Assembly: GCA_036873135.1 (NCBI GenBank)
Contig: JAPTYO010000008.1
Coordinates: 35,784,819-35,848,818, forward strand
DNA length: 64,000 nt
Origin: Clarkia xantiana subsp. parviflora
Lineage: Eukaryota > Streptophyta > Magnoliopsida > Myrtales > Onagraceae
Direction of reading: 5' to 3'
The notes beneath the pieces are model-generated. The model was not told the DNA's origin. It ran no database searches and saw nothing but the letters and a program-made list of their open reading frames with translations. Position 1 is the stretch's first letter. Each line of letters opens with the position of its first letter. A program made the position numbers and the translations under genes. Below are positions 33,823-43,581 of this stretch, piece after piece.

Positions 33823-36442
33823 GCATTTTAAAAAAAGGCTTTACGTACCCTTTTTTGTATAACTGGTTGTCCACCATCGCGTAGTTATCCGCAATCCGAC
33901 GCAACCTGACAGCTGCCACCTCGTCATCGGGGAGTGCCCCCGTAGTCAGGTATGTGACCATCGGGGTCATCCAAGTAGGCTTCTCTTCTTCCTCCGATCC
34001 TGTCTCAATAGCGCAGATCTCCATCGGATCAATGTTTGAGATAATCACCTTCTCTAGGAAATGCACCTTCCGATTCTCCTCGGGGGCCACTCCCAGAGCG
34101 AACTTGCTTAAGGCATCTGCTTCCGCGTTTTCTTCCCTCGGGATCGCCTCGATATCGAAGCTTTTGAAGCTTCCCTTCAAAGTCTGCACCTCGTGCAAAT
34201 ACTTCTTCATTGTCGGGCTCCTGGCTTCATAGTTCCCCTGGACTTGATTTACGACCAAGCTGGCATCACACTTCACCTTTAGATGATCGACTCCCGTACC
34301 CTTGGCAATCTTGAGGCCCGTGATAAGAGCCTCGTACTCCGCTTCATTGTTGGTGGCTTTGAACGTCAACACCAAGGCATATCGTAGGGGCTCGCCTCCA
34401 CCGGGCGGTATCAATACGAATCCTGCCCCCGAGCCTTCTACACTCGATGAACCATCAATGTACATCTCCCAGGTGTTCTCCTCATTTGGCTGTTCTAACT
34501 GCTCTGTTATCGGGGCTTGTTCTGCTATCGGGACCTCCATGGTTGCCCCCTCTGCGGGACCCATTACTTCCAGATCGGGTGCCGTAGACTCAGCTATAAA
34601 ATCCGCCAATGCCTGGCCCTTAATAGCAGTTCTCGAAGCGAAATGTATACGGAACTCCGTAAGCTCGATGGCCCATTTCACCAATCTCCCCGACGCCTCC
34701 GGTCGGTTCAAAAAGTGCTTCAAGGGCTGATTAGTCAATACCGTGACTTCATGGGCATGGAAGTAAGGTCGTAGCTTTCGAGCGGCAATAATCAACGCAA
34801 AGAGATACTTCTCAATAGCGGGATAATTTATTTCAGACTTGGCAAACGCCTTGCTTACATAATAGACAGGCACTTGGTTGCCCTTGACAATCTTAATCAA
34901 AACAGAACTAACAGCCACATCAGAAACAGCCAAATAGAGATAAAGCGGCTCGCCTGGAACCGGTTTCGCCAACGGCGGAAGGGTACGGAGGTGCTGCTTG
35001 AGTGCCTGGAACGCCTCGTCGCATTTGTCGGACCATTCGAATTTCTTGTGGGCCCTCAGCACATCAAAAAATGGCATGGCTCGGTCACTCGCCTTGGATA
35101 GGAATCGATTCATCGCGGCCAACCGGCCATTCAGCACCTGAACCTCCCGATGAGTCTTCGGGGACTGCATCTCCTCGATTGCTCGTAGCTTCTCAGGATT
35201 CACCTCGATTCCTCTCTGGCTCACCATGAACCCTAGGAACTTGCCCGAGTTTACTCTGAAAGCGCACTTGTCCGGGTTCAACCGAACTTGATGGAACTTC
35301 ATCCGCTCAAACGCCGCCGCCAAGTTCTGGATATGGTCTCCTGCCTGTCGGGACTTCACCAACATGTCATCCACATACGCCTCCATGGTTTTCCCCAACA
35401 TGTCTCCGAACAACTTGTTCACCATCCGCTGGTAAGTTGCTCCGGCATTGATCAATCCGAAGGGGATCACGTCGTAGTGGTAGACGTCACTGTCGGCATA
35501 GAAAGCCGTATGGGGGGCATCTTCCTTCGCCATTTTGATCTGGTTGTATCCGGAATAGGCATCCATGAAGCTCAGCAGTTCATGTCCTGATGTGGCATCC
35601 ACCAACTGGTCAATCCTCGGAAGCGGGTAACAGTCCTTTGGGCAGGCCTTGTTCAAGTCGCGGAAATCGACACACATCCGCCACTTCCCGTTACTCTTTT
35701 GCACCAGGACTGGGTTAGCAACCCAAGTCTGGAATCGAAGCTCCTTGATGGTCGGAATACCTAGCCCGGGCGGGGCAACGGTATCTATCAGCCGCGGAAC
35801 GAAAGGATGGCTGGACCGATCCCTTAGCTCCGATGTCATCTGCTTCTGATCGCCCATGCAGATACTGACGATTTTCACCACCTGATCGGGGGTGATGGGG
35901 CCATTCAGGGGAATGGTCCTATTTTGCACTGGTCCTGGGCCGTCGACCACGAACTTCTCCAGGTGCGCTGGTTCTTTACCCTTGCTCCTGGGCGGAACCT
36001 CCTGAACCTCTTGTTCTTCTGGGACCACCCTCGGAGGGGGTGGAGGTAGCTCTTCTCGCGGAGGCAACTCCTCTGTCCTCCTGGCAGCTTCTCTCTTGTC
36101 CAACAAGGCCTCCATGGCAGCCAAGAACATGGGCATAGCATCTGCTACTGCCTTGGCTAACTCCGAGTTCGAAGACGACCCTTCTTCCCTTCGCGGGACT
36201 CTTTCTCCTCTATGGCCCACCGGGATCGGGGGAGCCTCGTCCTCCTCCCTTCGCGGGATATCCTGCCTGTTCATCTTTGTGTCTCGGACAGAGACCTCAT
36301 AACCATCACCCTGCCCCCCTGTCTGGGAAAGAGCGGGGTTCTCACCTTGTTCAGCAACACGTTCCGGTAACTGAGAATTCACAGTCCCTGCGGGACTAGA
36401 ACTGCCAGCCTGAACTTGCTTCTTCTTGCCACCACCGGCCAT
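33809..36442 (-). CDS. element A fused Gag N-terminus-RT-RNase H polyprotein
   Basis: One open frame of about 877 codons. Residues 1-234 are the N-terminal, Pro/Glu-rich Gag part, ending PPGLGIPTIKE. It passes directly into RT (LRFQTWVANPVLV, MCVDFRDLNKACPKD, catalytic YVDD at about residue 357), then the RT-linked RNase H (SDVAVSSVLI, YPAIEK), then a second RNase H (MYIDGSSSVEGSGAGFVL, NNEAEYEALI, AEADALSKFA), as in the Tat lineage. Missing between them are the capsid core, zinc knuckle, protease and RT start, all present in the related element C. The ATG at 36442 is the first in frame; the frame itself is open back into the primer site. Likely cannot form particles alone. Confidence 0.88.
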   Translation of the reverse strand: MAGGGKKKQVQAGSSSPAGTVNSQLPERVAEQGENPALSQTGGQGDGYEVSVRDTKMNRQDIPRREEDEAPPIPVGHRGERVPRREEGSSSNSELAKAVADAMPMFLAAMEALLDKREAARRTEELPPREELPPPPPRVVPEEQEVQEVPPRSKGKEPAHLEKFVVDGPGPVQNRTIPLNGPITPDQVVKIVSICMGDQKQMTSELRDRSSHPFVPRLIDTVAPPGLGIPTIKELRFQTWVANPVLVQKSNGKWRMCVDFRDLNKACPKDCYPLPRIDQLVDATSGHELLSFMDAYSGYNQIKMAKEDAPHTAFYADSDVYHYDVIPFGLINAGATYQRMVNKLFGDMLGKTMEAYVDDMLVKSRQAGDHIQNLAAAFERMKFHQVRLNPDKCAFRVNSGKFLGFMVSQRGIEVNPEKLRAIEEMQSPKTHREVQVLNGRLAAMNRFLSKASDRAMPFFDVLRAHKKFEWSDKCDEAFQALKQHLRTLPPLAKPVPGEPLYLYLAVSDVAVSSVLIKIVKGNQVPVYYVSKAFAKSEINYPAIEKYLFALIIAARKLRPYFHAHEVTVLTNQPLKHFLNRPEASGRLVKWAIELTEFRIHFASRTAIKGQALADFIAESTAPDLEVMGPAEGATMEVPIAEQAPITEQLEQPNEENTWEMYIDGSSSVEGSGAGFVLIPPGGGEPLRYALVLTFKATNNEAEYEALITGLKIAKGTGVDHLKVKCDASLVVNQVQGNYEARSPTMKKYLHEVQTLKGSFKSFDIEAIPREENAEADALSKFALGVAPEENRKVHFLEKVIISNIDPMEICAIETGSEEEEKPTWMTPMVTYLTTGALPDDEVAAVRLRRIADNYAMVDNQLYKKGYVKPFFKMRGGT

Positions 36443-36479
36443 TGATCTGGTAGAAACTATCTTGACTTTTCGTAAGTTT

Positions 36480-36495
36480 CCCACAGACGGCGCCA
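36480..36495 (-). other. primer-binding site of element A
   Basis: Minus strand TGGCGCCGTCTGTGGG, one base inside the 5' LTR. One base different from that of B and D. Confidence 0.8.
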
Positions 36496-36496
36496 A

Positions 36497-37256
36497 TGTT
36501 GGATCACGGTCGAAGCTCCGTTACGTCCTTGAAGGAAAGCTTGGACTCCTGGGCTCCGCGTAATCCTGCAAAAGGGGATGACCTGGGTGGTGACCCAGAA
36601 TCCCTCTCTGATGCTTAAATGAGTATGTGATCAATGGGGGTGATAGTCGTAATCTCAATACGTATTAGAGAGAATGAGTTTTCTGGGATAACTTCCTCCT
36701 TTATATGGGAGGAGGAGTTGCCCAGCTACCTGTGACCATGCTTGGCCGTTGTACCCATGATTCCGTGTATCTCGCCACGATTCCGTATATCTCGGTTGGG
36801 ATTCCATATATCTCGCCCCACGCTCCGCGTATCTTACCCATACTCTGCGTATCTCGGGCACGCCCTGCGTATCTCGGGGGATTTATCTTTATCTTTAACC
36901 GTCTCCCATTACTCTATCTAGTAGGCAGGTTTCTCGGTCTTTATCCTCTGATTACAAGTCCCGACTCCTGTCGGGGACTCCAGAGTTGCCTCATTCTAGA
37001 TCACCACCCAGGACCTTCAGTCTCTACGGGACAGGTCTAGTCTCTGCGGGGCTTTATTATCGGGGCCTTTACTAAGGCGCATCGGGACCTGCTCGGAGGC
37101 TTCCTGTCGGGAGCGTTCAGCTCTTATGTCGGGACCGCTTAAGTCGGGGCCCTTCACGTTGGGCCTCTGGGCCTTCCAGGCTTTCGCGAGGCCCACTGGA
37201 CCTACTCGCCGTTCATTGGCTGTTAACGGGGCTAACGATTTCATCGGAACCCATCA
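36497..37256 (-). repeat. element A 5' LTR (760 bp)
   Basis: Same ends and length as the left LTR; followed by the duplication TATAT. Confidence 0.95.
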
Positions 37257-37261
37257 TATAT

Positions 37262-37572
37262 GAAGAAGCAAGTATTTTTTTTCTATTTATCTACTGTTTC
37301 ATAATTTTTAAATTAAATAATTATAGCATCATAACATATAATTTATTTTATTATCATTAAATATCAAACCAAAATATTAATTCAAATATAAATTTCAAAA
37401 AATAAAAGAAAAATCCGAATTTATATTTGACTTATATTCAATGTGCCTATAAATATAATAAAAAATCATTTATTACGTCAAAAAGTGTATGACTATAGTA
37501 GCTATTATACTTAATAAATAATATTTTATTTTGAATTATGCTATAAATTTATATTTATCAATTAAATCTTAA
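37262..37572. other. AT-rich intergenic sequence right of A
   Basis: Continuation of the pre-insertion site of A. No gene seen. Confidence 0.5.
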
Positions 37573-37600
37573 CTAGCCACTAATTCCGCGCAACGCGCGG
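37573..37600 (-). mobile_element. Helitron-like 3' terminus
   Basis: On the minus strand: a perfect hairpin CCGCGC-GTT-GCGCGG, nine bases, then CTAG followed by T. A short GC-rich hairpin just before CTRR-T is the hallmark of Helitron 3' ends. The body would extend to the right (toward 38099), where the sequence is AT-rich and non-coding; I could not find a convincing 5' TC end. Might also be a chance palindrome. Confidence 0.45.
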
Positions 37601-38099
37601 GGAAAATTATAAATAAAATTAAAAGCTAAAGAATTCATTTATCTTAACTTAATGATGTACGAAACGTTATTTAAAATTTTATTTTGTTTTGGTATAAATT
37701 AATTAATCGTAATTTATAGTTTAATTAAAGTATTTATTACTACAAATTATTGTGTAAATATTTCATAGTACTAAAATAGTTAAAATTATATATATATTTT
37801 TTTTTTATAGGACTACAAATAATAAAAAAGAAAATCGGAGTAACAAAATTGTATTATCATTACAAGTAAGTTTAAAAAAAAATGTAATTGGAAAATTTGT
37901 AAGTTTAAGAACGAATTTATACGGATCGACAATAATATTATAGAATAAACATTGAACGTAGAACTTAGTAGTTTTCATCATTTCATGAATCAGCGGTATC
38001 CAACTCATGTAAACACAATCATAATACATGGAAACAAATCTCCATTCAATTTGATGAAAAGCTTGTTAGAAAATTTGGGCTAATTTTTAATTAAAATCT
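37601..38099. other. AT-rich non-coding sequence, possible Helitron body
   Basis: No coding region. The right end at about 38099 is the point where the coding sequence of element C stops being recognisable, so this is the break that removed the 3' part of C. Confidence 0.4.
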
Positions 38100-40521
38100 C
38101 CTTCAGCAACTCAATCAATTTTTGGGCTGTCTCCTCAGTCAGAGCAGACCCAATTTTCACCTTCCTCTGGGGTCCGTCAATCTCGACTTCTTTTAGATCT
38201 TCTACGGGGGCGGGACGCCCAAACTCCTCTCTAGGATCTGTATCTGTCTGGAGGACAGTCATGGCCTCTCGCCTTCTTCTTCGGGTGGCGTTAACATAGC
38301 ATTTTCGAGAAGCTACCTGATCACCCTTGACTTCTCCGACTCCGTGGTCGGTCGGGAACTTCATTTTCTGGTGCACTGTCGAGGCAACTGCCATCAGGGG
38401 GTTGATGGTGGTTCTCCCGATAATCGCGTTGTAAGTCCCCGCGGAATCAACTACCACGAATTCCACGTTCCTCCTTTTTGATTTCCACCCACTACCAAAC
38501 TCCACTGGTAAGGTGATTACTCCTAGCGGATAGGAGGTTGAACCAGAGAACCCGACCATCGGGAAGTTTGCCTCCTTCAGATCTTTCTTCGTTTTTCCCA
38601 TAGCCTCCAGCGCGTCCATAAATAGAATATCGGAGGAGCTTCCTCCGTCGATCAGAATTCGCTTCATCTCGTACCCGTCTACATCCAAGGTTACAACCAA
38701 GGCGTCATCGTGCGGAGTCTCCACGCCTATGAGATCCTCCGACGAAAAGGAGATCACCATTTCTTCCTTCAGGGTCCAGGATCGAGACCTCTTGCCTAAC
38801 ACCACAGCCGTAGGAATTCTAGAGGCGTAGACCTCCCGGGAGGACGAGGTATCACCTCCAGCAGCAAACCCTCCGTGAATCACATTAATGGTGCCCCGTC
38901 GTTCCTTGCGAGCACCGGACGGCTCCGGATCGGACCTCTTCTTCTTTGGGGACCGATCGCGGGATCGGGAACGGGACCGCGATCGGGACCGAGAGCGGGA
39001 TCGACACCGTTTATCCCCGACGAACTCCTTGAGCTTCCCCTTCTGGATCAGTTTCTCGATCTCCTTCTTCAGCTCCCGACAATGGTTGGTATCGTGACCA
39101 TTTGCGCGGTGAAATCGGCAGTAGCGATCCGTGCGGGACCCTAAGAATTCTCCCTCCTTCTTTGGGGGGTACCTGGAGATACCTTGTCGTTCCATGACCG
39201 TTAATACCTCCGCCATGGAGCAGTTGAGAGGAACGTCGAGATCCTCCCGCTTGTCCTTCCTTACAGAACGCCTATCATCCCTCCGACCAGAGCGTCCTCG
39301 ATCCCGACTGCCTTCGGGTTTACCCTTTGACTTACGATCGTCGAAAGGTTTAACCGACTGCTTCCCTTTATTCGACTTCGGGGGCTCTAGCTCTCCAGCG
39401 GCTATCTTCGACTCCTGGACATCGATTTGCCGTTTCACTCTCTTCTGTAGTGCCTCCATATTCCACACGGCTTTCTCGGCCACGCTGTGCATTAGGTCGG
39501 AACCGTAGGGGGCCGTTAGGTTCCGAATGAATGTACGAATGGTTTCACCCTCCGAGATTTCCTCATCAATCTCCGCCACACTGGCAGTGTACCGCTGGTA
39601 ATAGTGTGCCAGCGATTCGTCGGGCCTCTGTACTACCTGGGTCATGGACCTCACGCTCTTCAGCAAACGCCTACGACCCTGGTACTGCTGAATGAACCGG
39701 TCGTGCATATCTGCCCAGCAAGTGATGCAGCCTGGGGGCAGACTAAAGAACCAGGTCAGGGCTCTTTCCCCAAGAGTGTTCGGGAACAGCGTACACACTA
39801 TATCTTCATTCGGGGCTCTTCCCAGACATGCCATGAGGTGCTTCTGGACATGACGAACCGGATCTCCTTCGCCATCGTATTCCTTTATCGTGGGGATACC
39901 CAGCCCTGGCGGGGCTAAGGTGTCTATAAGTCGAGGAACGAAGGGATGAGTAGATCGATCCCTCAGCTCCGACACCAGCGACTTCTGCTCTCCCTTGCAG
40001 ATATTCACGATCTTTACCACCTGATCGGGGGTGATGAGACCGTTCAGGGGAATGGTCCTGTGCTGTACTGGTCCTGGCCCATCAACCACGAATCTCTCTG
40101 GCTGAATGGACGCCCTACTCCTGTCCTGGCTTCGAGGCGGAGCCTCCTGTACGTTACGAACCTCTGCTGGCTTCGAGGCCGCTTCTTCTAACGGGGGCAT
40201 CTCCTCCTGCCTCCTCGCGGCTTCCCTCCGATCTAAGAGAGCCTCCACAGCTGCCAAAAACATGGGCATGGCTTCTGCCACGGCTCTTGTCAGGTCCGTA
40301 GCTGGGGGAGCCTCCTGCTCCCTGTTGCCCTGGTGCTGAGCGGCAATTTCTTCGGGACCTTCATTATGCCTCCCTGTCTGGGAGAGCTCAGCGGCGGGAT
40401 GATTCTAGTTTTCCTCCTGTTCTGGTAGTGAATTCAAAGTTGTTGCAGCGGGGTGACGGGAACCACCAGATTGTCCCTGTCTTCTTTGCTTGCCAGCCGC
40501 CATTGAACGAGTAGAAGGCAT
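38100..40521 (-). pseudogene. Gag-protease of element C
   Basis: ATG at 40521 (MPSTRSMAAGK), interrupted by TAG at 40405-40407, then open for 733 codons from 40281. Capsid-type region (YDGEGDPVRHVQKHLM, LFPNTLGERALTWFFSLP, YQGRRRLLKSV), variant knuckle YCRFHRANGHDTNHC (CX2HX4HX4C, near residue 386 of the long frame), an arginine-serine repeat tract (residues about 424-446), and protease with ILIDGGSSSDILF (near 543) and NAIIGRTTINPL. The frame ends LIELLKE then unrelated AT-rich codons and a stop, just where RT should begin. Related to the Gag N-terminus kept by element A. Confidence 0.9.
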
Positions 40522-40540
40522 ATCAGCTTTTTGTTTGTTT

Positions 40541-40556
40541 CCCACAGACGGCGCCA
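40541..40556 (-). other. primer-binding site of element C
   Basis: Minus strand TGGCGCCGTCTGTGGG, identical to element A. Confidence 0.8.
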
Positions 40557-40557
40557 A

Positions 40558-41273
40558 TGTTGGATCACGGTGGAACTCCGGTACGGACTTTGACGGCGAT
40601 CCTAGCTCCTTCGCTCCACGCAATCCTGCAAGAGGGGATAGACCGGGCGGTGACCCAGAATCCCTCTCCGATGCTTAAATGAGTATCTCGTACGGACTGG
40701 CAAGCAGTAATCTCAAGTAATGTATTTCAACGTAAGTGATCTGAGGTGACCTCTTGCCCTTTTATTGGCGAAGAGACACCTCAGTTACCTGGTGAACCGT
40801 TGGGGGTGGTTAGCCCGTATCCCGCGTATCTCGGGTGTGATCCCGCCTATCTAGGCCATGATCTCGCTTATCTCGGCCACGCCCCGCGTATCTCGGCCAC
40901 GCTCCGTGTATCTTAACCACGTTCCGCGTATCTCGGCCACGCCCCACGTATCCCGGCCTTATCCTCTGATAGCGAGTCCCGACTAACATCGGGGGCTCCA
41001 GAGTTATCTCGTTGTGTCACCGCTCGGGACCCCTCGTCATCGTGACAGGGCCTATTGTTCTCAGGGATTCGTCATCGGGGCCTACTCAGAGGCATCTCGT
41101 CGGGAGCGTTCAGCTCGCCTGTCAGGTCCGACTCTGTCGGGACCTCTTCATCCTCGGACTCCCTTCGTCGGGATTCTTTGCCTGGGCCATCTTGGCCTTC
41201 ATTTAGGGCCCACCGGACCTATTTTCCGTTTCCTCATCGTTAAAGGGCCTAACGGCTATAGTCGGACCCATCA
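40558..41273 (-). repeat. element C 5' LTR (716 bp)
   Basis: TGTTGGATCACGG...GGACCCATCA, alignable to the LTRs of A but clearly diverged. Multiple GCGTATCTCGGCCACG-type short repeats at about 40820-40960. Confidence 0.85.
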
Positions 41274-41688
41274 CCAACCTTCTCCGTACCCTAAGGTCTT
41301 AATTACGTGTTTAAAGGTTAATTGATTGTGTTTAAAGGTTAACGATGTCATTAAGCCACCTTAATGAAATCGTTGCCTATAAATACAACCCTTCCACTAT
41401 TCATTTGATCATCTTGGCAAATTGCATAATTTAGCTCTGACATCTCTCTAGCTTTATCTCTCTACAAAAACTGTACTGACTTAGGCATCAGAGAGGGTTC
41501 ATCAGGCACCACCCCCCCCCCTCTGTGCCTGGTATTGCCCCTCTTGCAGGGCGAGAAGAGAAGCGAAGCGAAGGACATAAAGACACAAGCTAAGACGACA
41601 CAACCCGAGAGCACCGAATCCGCAACATCTCTAGTGAGGAACGAGACTTAGGTCGACCGCCCGTTGACCCTAGACTTGGAACCTAACA
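41274..41688 (+). repeat. element D 5' LTR, 3' part only
   Basis: Matches 53560-53973 of the 3' LTR, including a TATA box (41378-41385) and the C run, and ends GAACCTAACA before the primer site. Confidence 0.9.
41378..41385 (+). promoter_or_regulatory. LTR TATA box of element D
   Basis: TATAAATA, the same in the 3' LTR at 53664-53671. It is followed about 55-75 bp later by the conserved CTCTAGCTTTATCTCTCTA stretch that is also in E; presumed promoter of the sense transcript. Confidence 0.5.
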
Positions 41689-41690
41689 CT

Positions 41691-41706
41691 TGGCGCCGTC
41701 CGTGGG
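41691..41706 (+). other. primer-binding site of element D
   Basis: TGGCGCCGTCCGTGGG two bases after the LTR end, identical to element B. Confidence 0.8.
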
Positions 41707-41739
41707 CTTCGAACAGAAAGCCTGGCAATAACAAGAGCA

Positions 41740-43578
41740 ATGACCAACAGCATGGTGTCTAGGCATCACCGCCCACCTGGGGGCAATAGGCGAGGGAGAC
41801 AGCCTATACCTCCAGCAAGGCAGCCTAACCCAGGGAAACAGCCTGTGCACCCAGAGCCTCAAGTAACCCCACAGGCTCCCCAGCCCAACAACCAGGAAGG
41901 AGGACCCTCACGCCCAGCTGGGGCTGAGTCTTCCACAGCCTCAACCCCATTGGCAAGGAGGCCACAGAGAGAGAGGGAGCAACAGGGAGTGCCATCCCAA
42001 TACACGGCACCTCCTGAGGGATACTACTATGAGGCGCAACCTCAAGGATATCCATATGGGATGCCGGCCCAAAGGAATGACAACTGCGCCCACACAACAA
42101 ACACAAGGCCGACATACACACAGGGAGCACATACAGTGACTCCAGGGCTGATGAGCGCGTTGGACGAGCTACTAGCCTACAGAGAGACCCTAAGGAATAG
42201 GCAGGAAAGGCAACACCGACAAGAAGGAGAAGAAGCTCATGAAGAGGAGCAAATCCCAACAGAAGAACGCCACTCGCACCCTCGAGCAGGGCAGCGAGAA
42301 GAGCAAAGAAGAAATTACCAAGAGCCACCCCCAGAGGGAAGACAGCAATTCGTGCCTCCTAGGCAGCAACAGAACGCCAGGGCTTACACCCCGCTGGGGG
42401 CAGACATACAAGCAAGACCTCCAAGGAGGCAAGAATTCAACGAAGTACCCCAGCAGGGACACCAGGGATACACCTACAGTCCGTACCAACACGGACAAAG
42501 GATCCCAGCAAGCCCAATGTATAACTACGAAGGCTATCAGAGAGATTACACTCCGACAACGGCGTTGATTACTCCGGAGGAGATAGAGGCTATGATAACA
42601 AGGAAAATGAATGAGTCAAAGAAACACAGCTTACATTGTCTGAGTGATAAAACGAACCACCCCTTCACGAGGGAATTGGAGATGAACAAGGTGCCGGACT
42701 CCCTGCATACAATACAGATTGCAAAGTACAATGGCAAGGGAGACCCTTTGGAGCATATTCAACAGCATGAAGCCTCCCTATTCTGGAGAACTACTGATGA
42801 AAGATACAAGGCACTCCTATTTCCAAACACCCTATCGGGGGTGGCCTCACATTGGTTCATTAGCCTACCTTCAGAGAGCATCCACTCATGGGAGCAGCTA
42901 AAGGTGAAATTTCTTCAGAGATATCTAGGAGAAAGGAAGCTCCTCAAAGGAACAGGCTCCATCGATGACGTGAAGCAAGAAAATAATGAATCTCTGGCCA
43001 ATTACTACACTAGGTTTAACCAAAACATAGCAGACATCCAGGGCGACATCACTAAGGGTGAGATAATACGAGCCTTCATTAGAAACCTAGGCCGCTTCGG
43101 GTCCACGCTGGCAGAAAAGATGGCCAAGAAACCAGCAAACACCTTAGAGGAGCTAGCAGGGAGAGTAAAAACTCATATAGACCTGGAGAGGCACTGGGCA
43201 AGTAAGAAAGCCAAGATTCAAGCAGCTAAGGAAGACAATGCAAAGCCGAACAGAGGAAAGCCACCTCAGGCACCTCAACACACAAGACAGCAGGAATGGC
43301 GTCCGCCCCAGCAAAGAAATCAGATGGGCGAACCACTGAAGGCTAGGGAAATCAACATCATCAAGTTCATCCCATTGAACGCCACCCCAGCAACTGTCCT
43401 AAAAGAGATGCGAAATCAAAAACTCTGGTCACCCCCTGCAAGGTGGAGAGCCCCAATGGTAGGGACGCACAAAGACAGATGGTGTGATAACCATGAAGCA
43501 TACGGGCATGACACGAACGAATGCTTCAGCCTCAAGCTAAGCATCAACAATGTCATCCAAAGGGGAGAACTAAAGTAG
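41740..43578 (+). CDS. Gag of element D
   Basis: Open frame of 612 codons from a proper ATG 33 bases after the primer site. The N-terminal about 270 residues are Pro/Gln/Arg-rich. The capsid-type region (about 290-470) has HPFTRELEMNKVPDSL, YNGKGDPLEHIQQHEASL, LLFPNTLSGVASHWFISLP, FLQRYLGERKLLKG and YYTRFNQNIADIQGD. Near residue 583 is the variant knuckle WCDNHEAYGHDTNEC (CX2HX4HX4C). The frame ends at TAG directly after ERGELK-type sequence, where element B continues with EFVDHE. It is therefore a nonsense change or, less likely, a readthrough stop before protease. Best preserved Gag of this family in the window. Confidence 0.9.
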   Translation: MTNSMVSRHHRPPGGNRRGRQPIPPARQPNPGKQPVHPEPQVTPQAPQPNNQEGGPSRPAGAESSTASTPLARRPQREREQQGVPSQYTAPPEGYYYEAQPQGYPYGMPAQRNDNCAHTTNTRPTYTQGAHTVTPGLMSALDELLAYRETLRNRQERQHRQEGEEAHEEEQIPTEERHSHPRAGQREEQRRNYQEPPPEGRQQFVPPRQQQNARAYTPLGADIQARPPRRQEFNEVPQQGHQGYTYSPYQHGQRIPASPMYNYEGYQRDYTPTTALITPEEIEAMITRKMNESKKHSLHCLSDKTNHPFTRELEMNKVPDSLHTIQIAKYNGKGDPLEHIQQHEASLFWRTTDERYKALLFPNTLSGVASHWFISLPSESIHSWEQLKVKFLQRYLGERKLLKGTGSIDDVKQENNESLANYYTRFNQNIADIQGDITKGEIIRAFIRNLGRFGSTLAEKMAKKPANTLEELAGRVKTHIDLERHWASKKAKIQAAKEDNAKPNRGKPPQAPQHTRQQEWRPPQQRNQMGEPLKAREINIIKFIPLNATPATVLKEMRNQKLWSPPARWRAPMVGTHKDRWCDNHEAYGHDTNECFSLKLSINNVIQRGELK

Positions 43579-43581
43579 TTC

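Larger units (their letters stand above)
27811..37256 (-). mobile_element. Tat-type Ty3/gypsy element A
   Basis: 9.4-kb element, minus orientation, with two 760-bp LTRs (27811-28570 and 36497-37256) and exact duplication TATAT (27806-27810, 37257-37261). Sense order: 5' LTR (right), primer site, fused Gag-RT-RNase H, integrase, tandem arrays, an opposed spliced gene on the plus strand, polypurine tract, 3' LTR (left). The opposed extra gene and the second RNase H are marks of the Tat lineage. Hand comparison of the LTRs gives about 20 substitutions in 760 bp (roughly 2.6 percent), so it is fairly young. Confidence 0.92.
38100..41273 (-). mobile_element. Tat-type element C, 3'-truncated
   Basis: Minus-orientation element with 5' LTR (40558-41273), primer site and gag-protease, cut off at about 38100 before RT. 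LTR and Gag are related to those of A, so A and C are subfamilies of one group. The LTR ends exactly at its terminal CCATCA against an internal position of the D 5' LTR, which indicates that C integrated into D. Confidence 0.85.
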
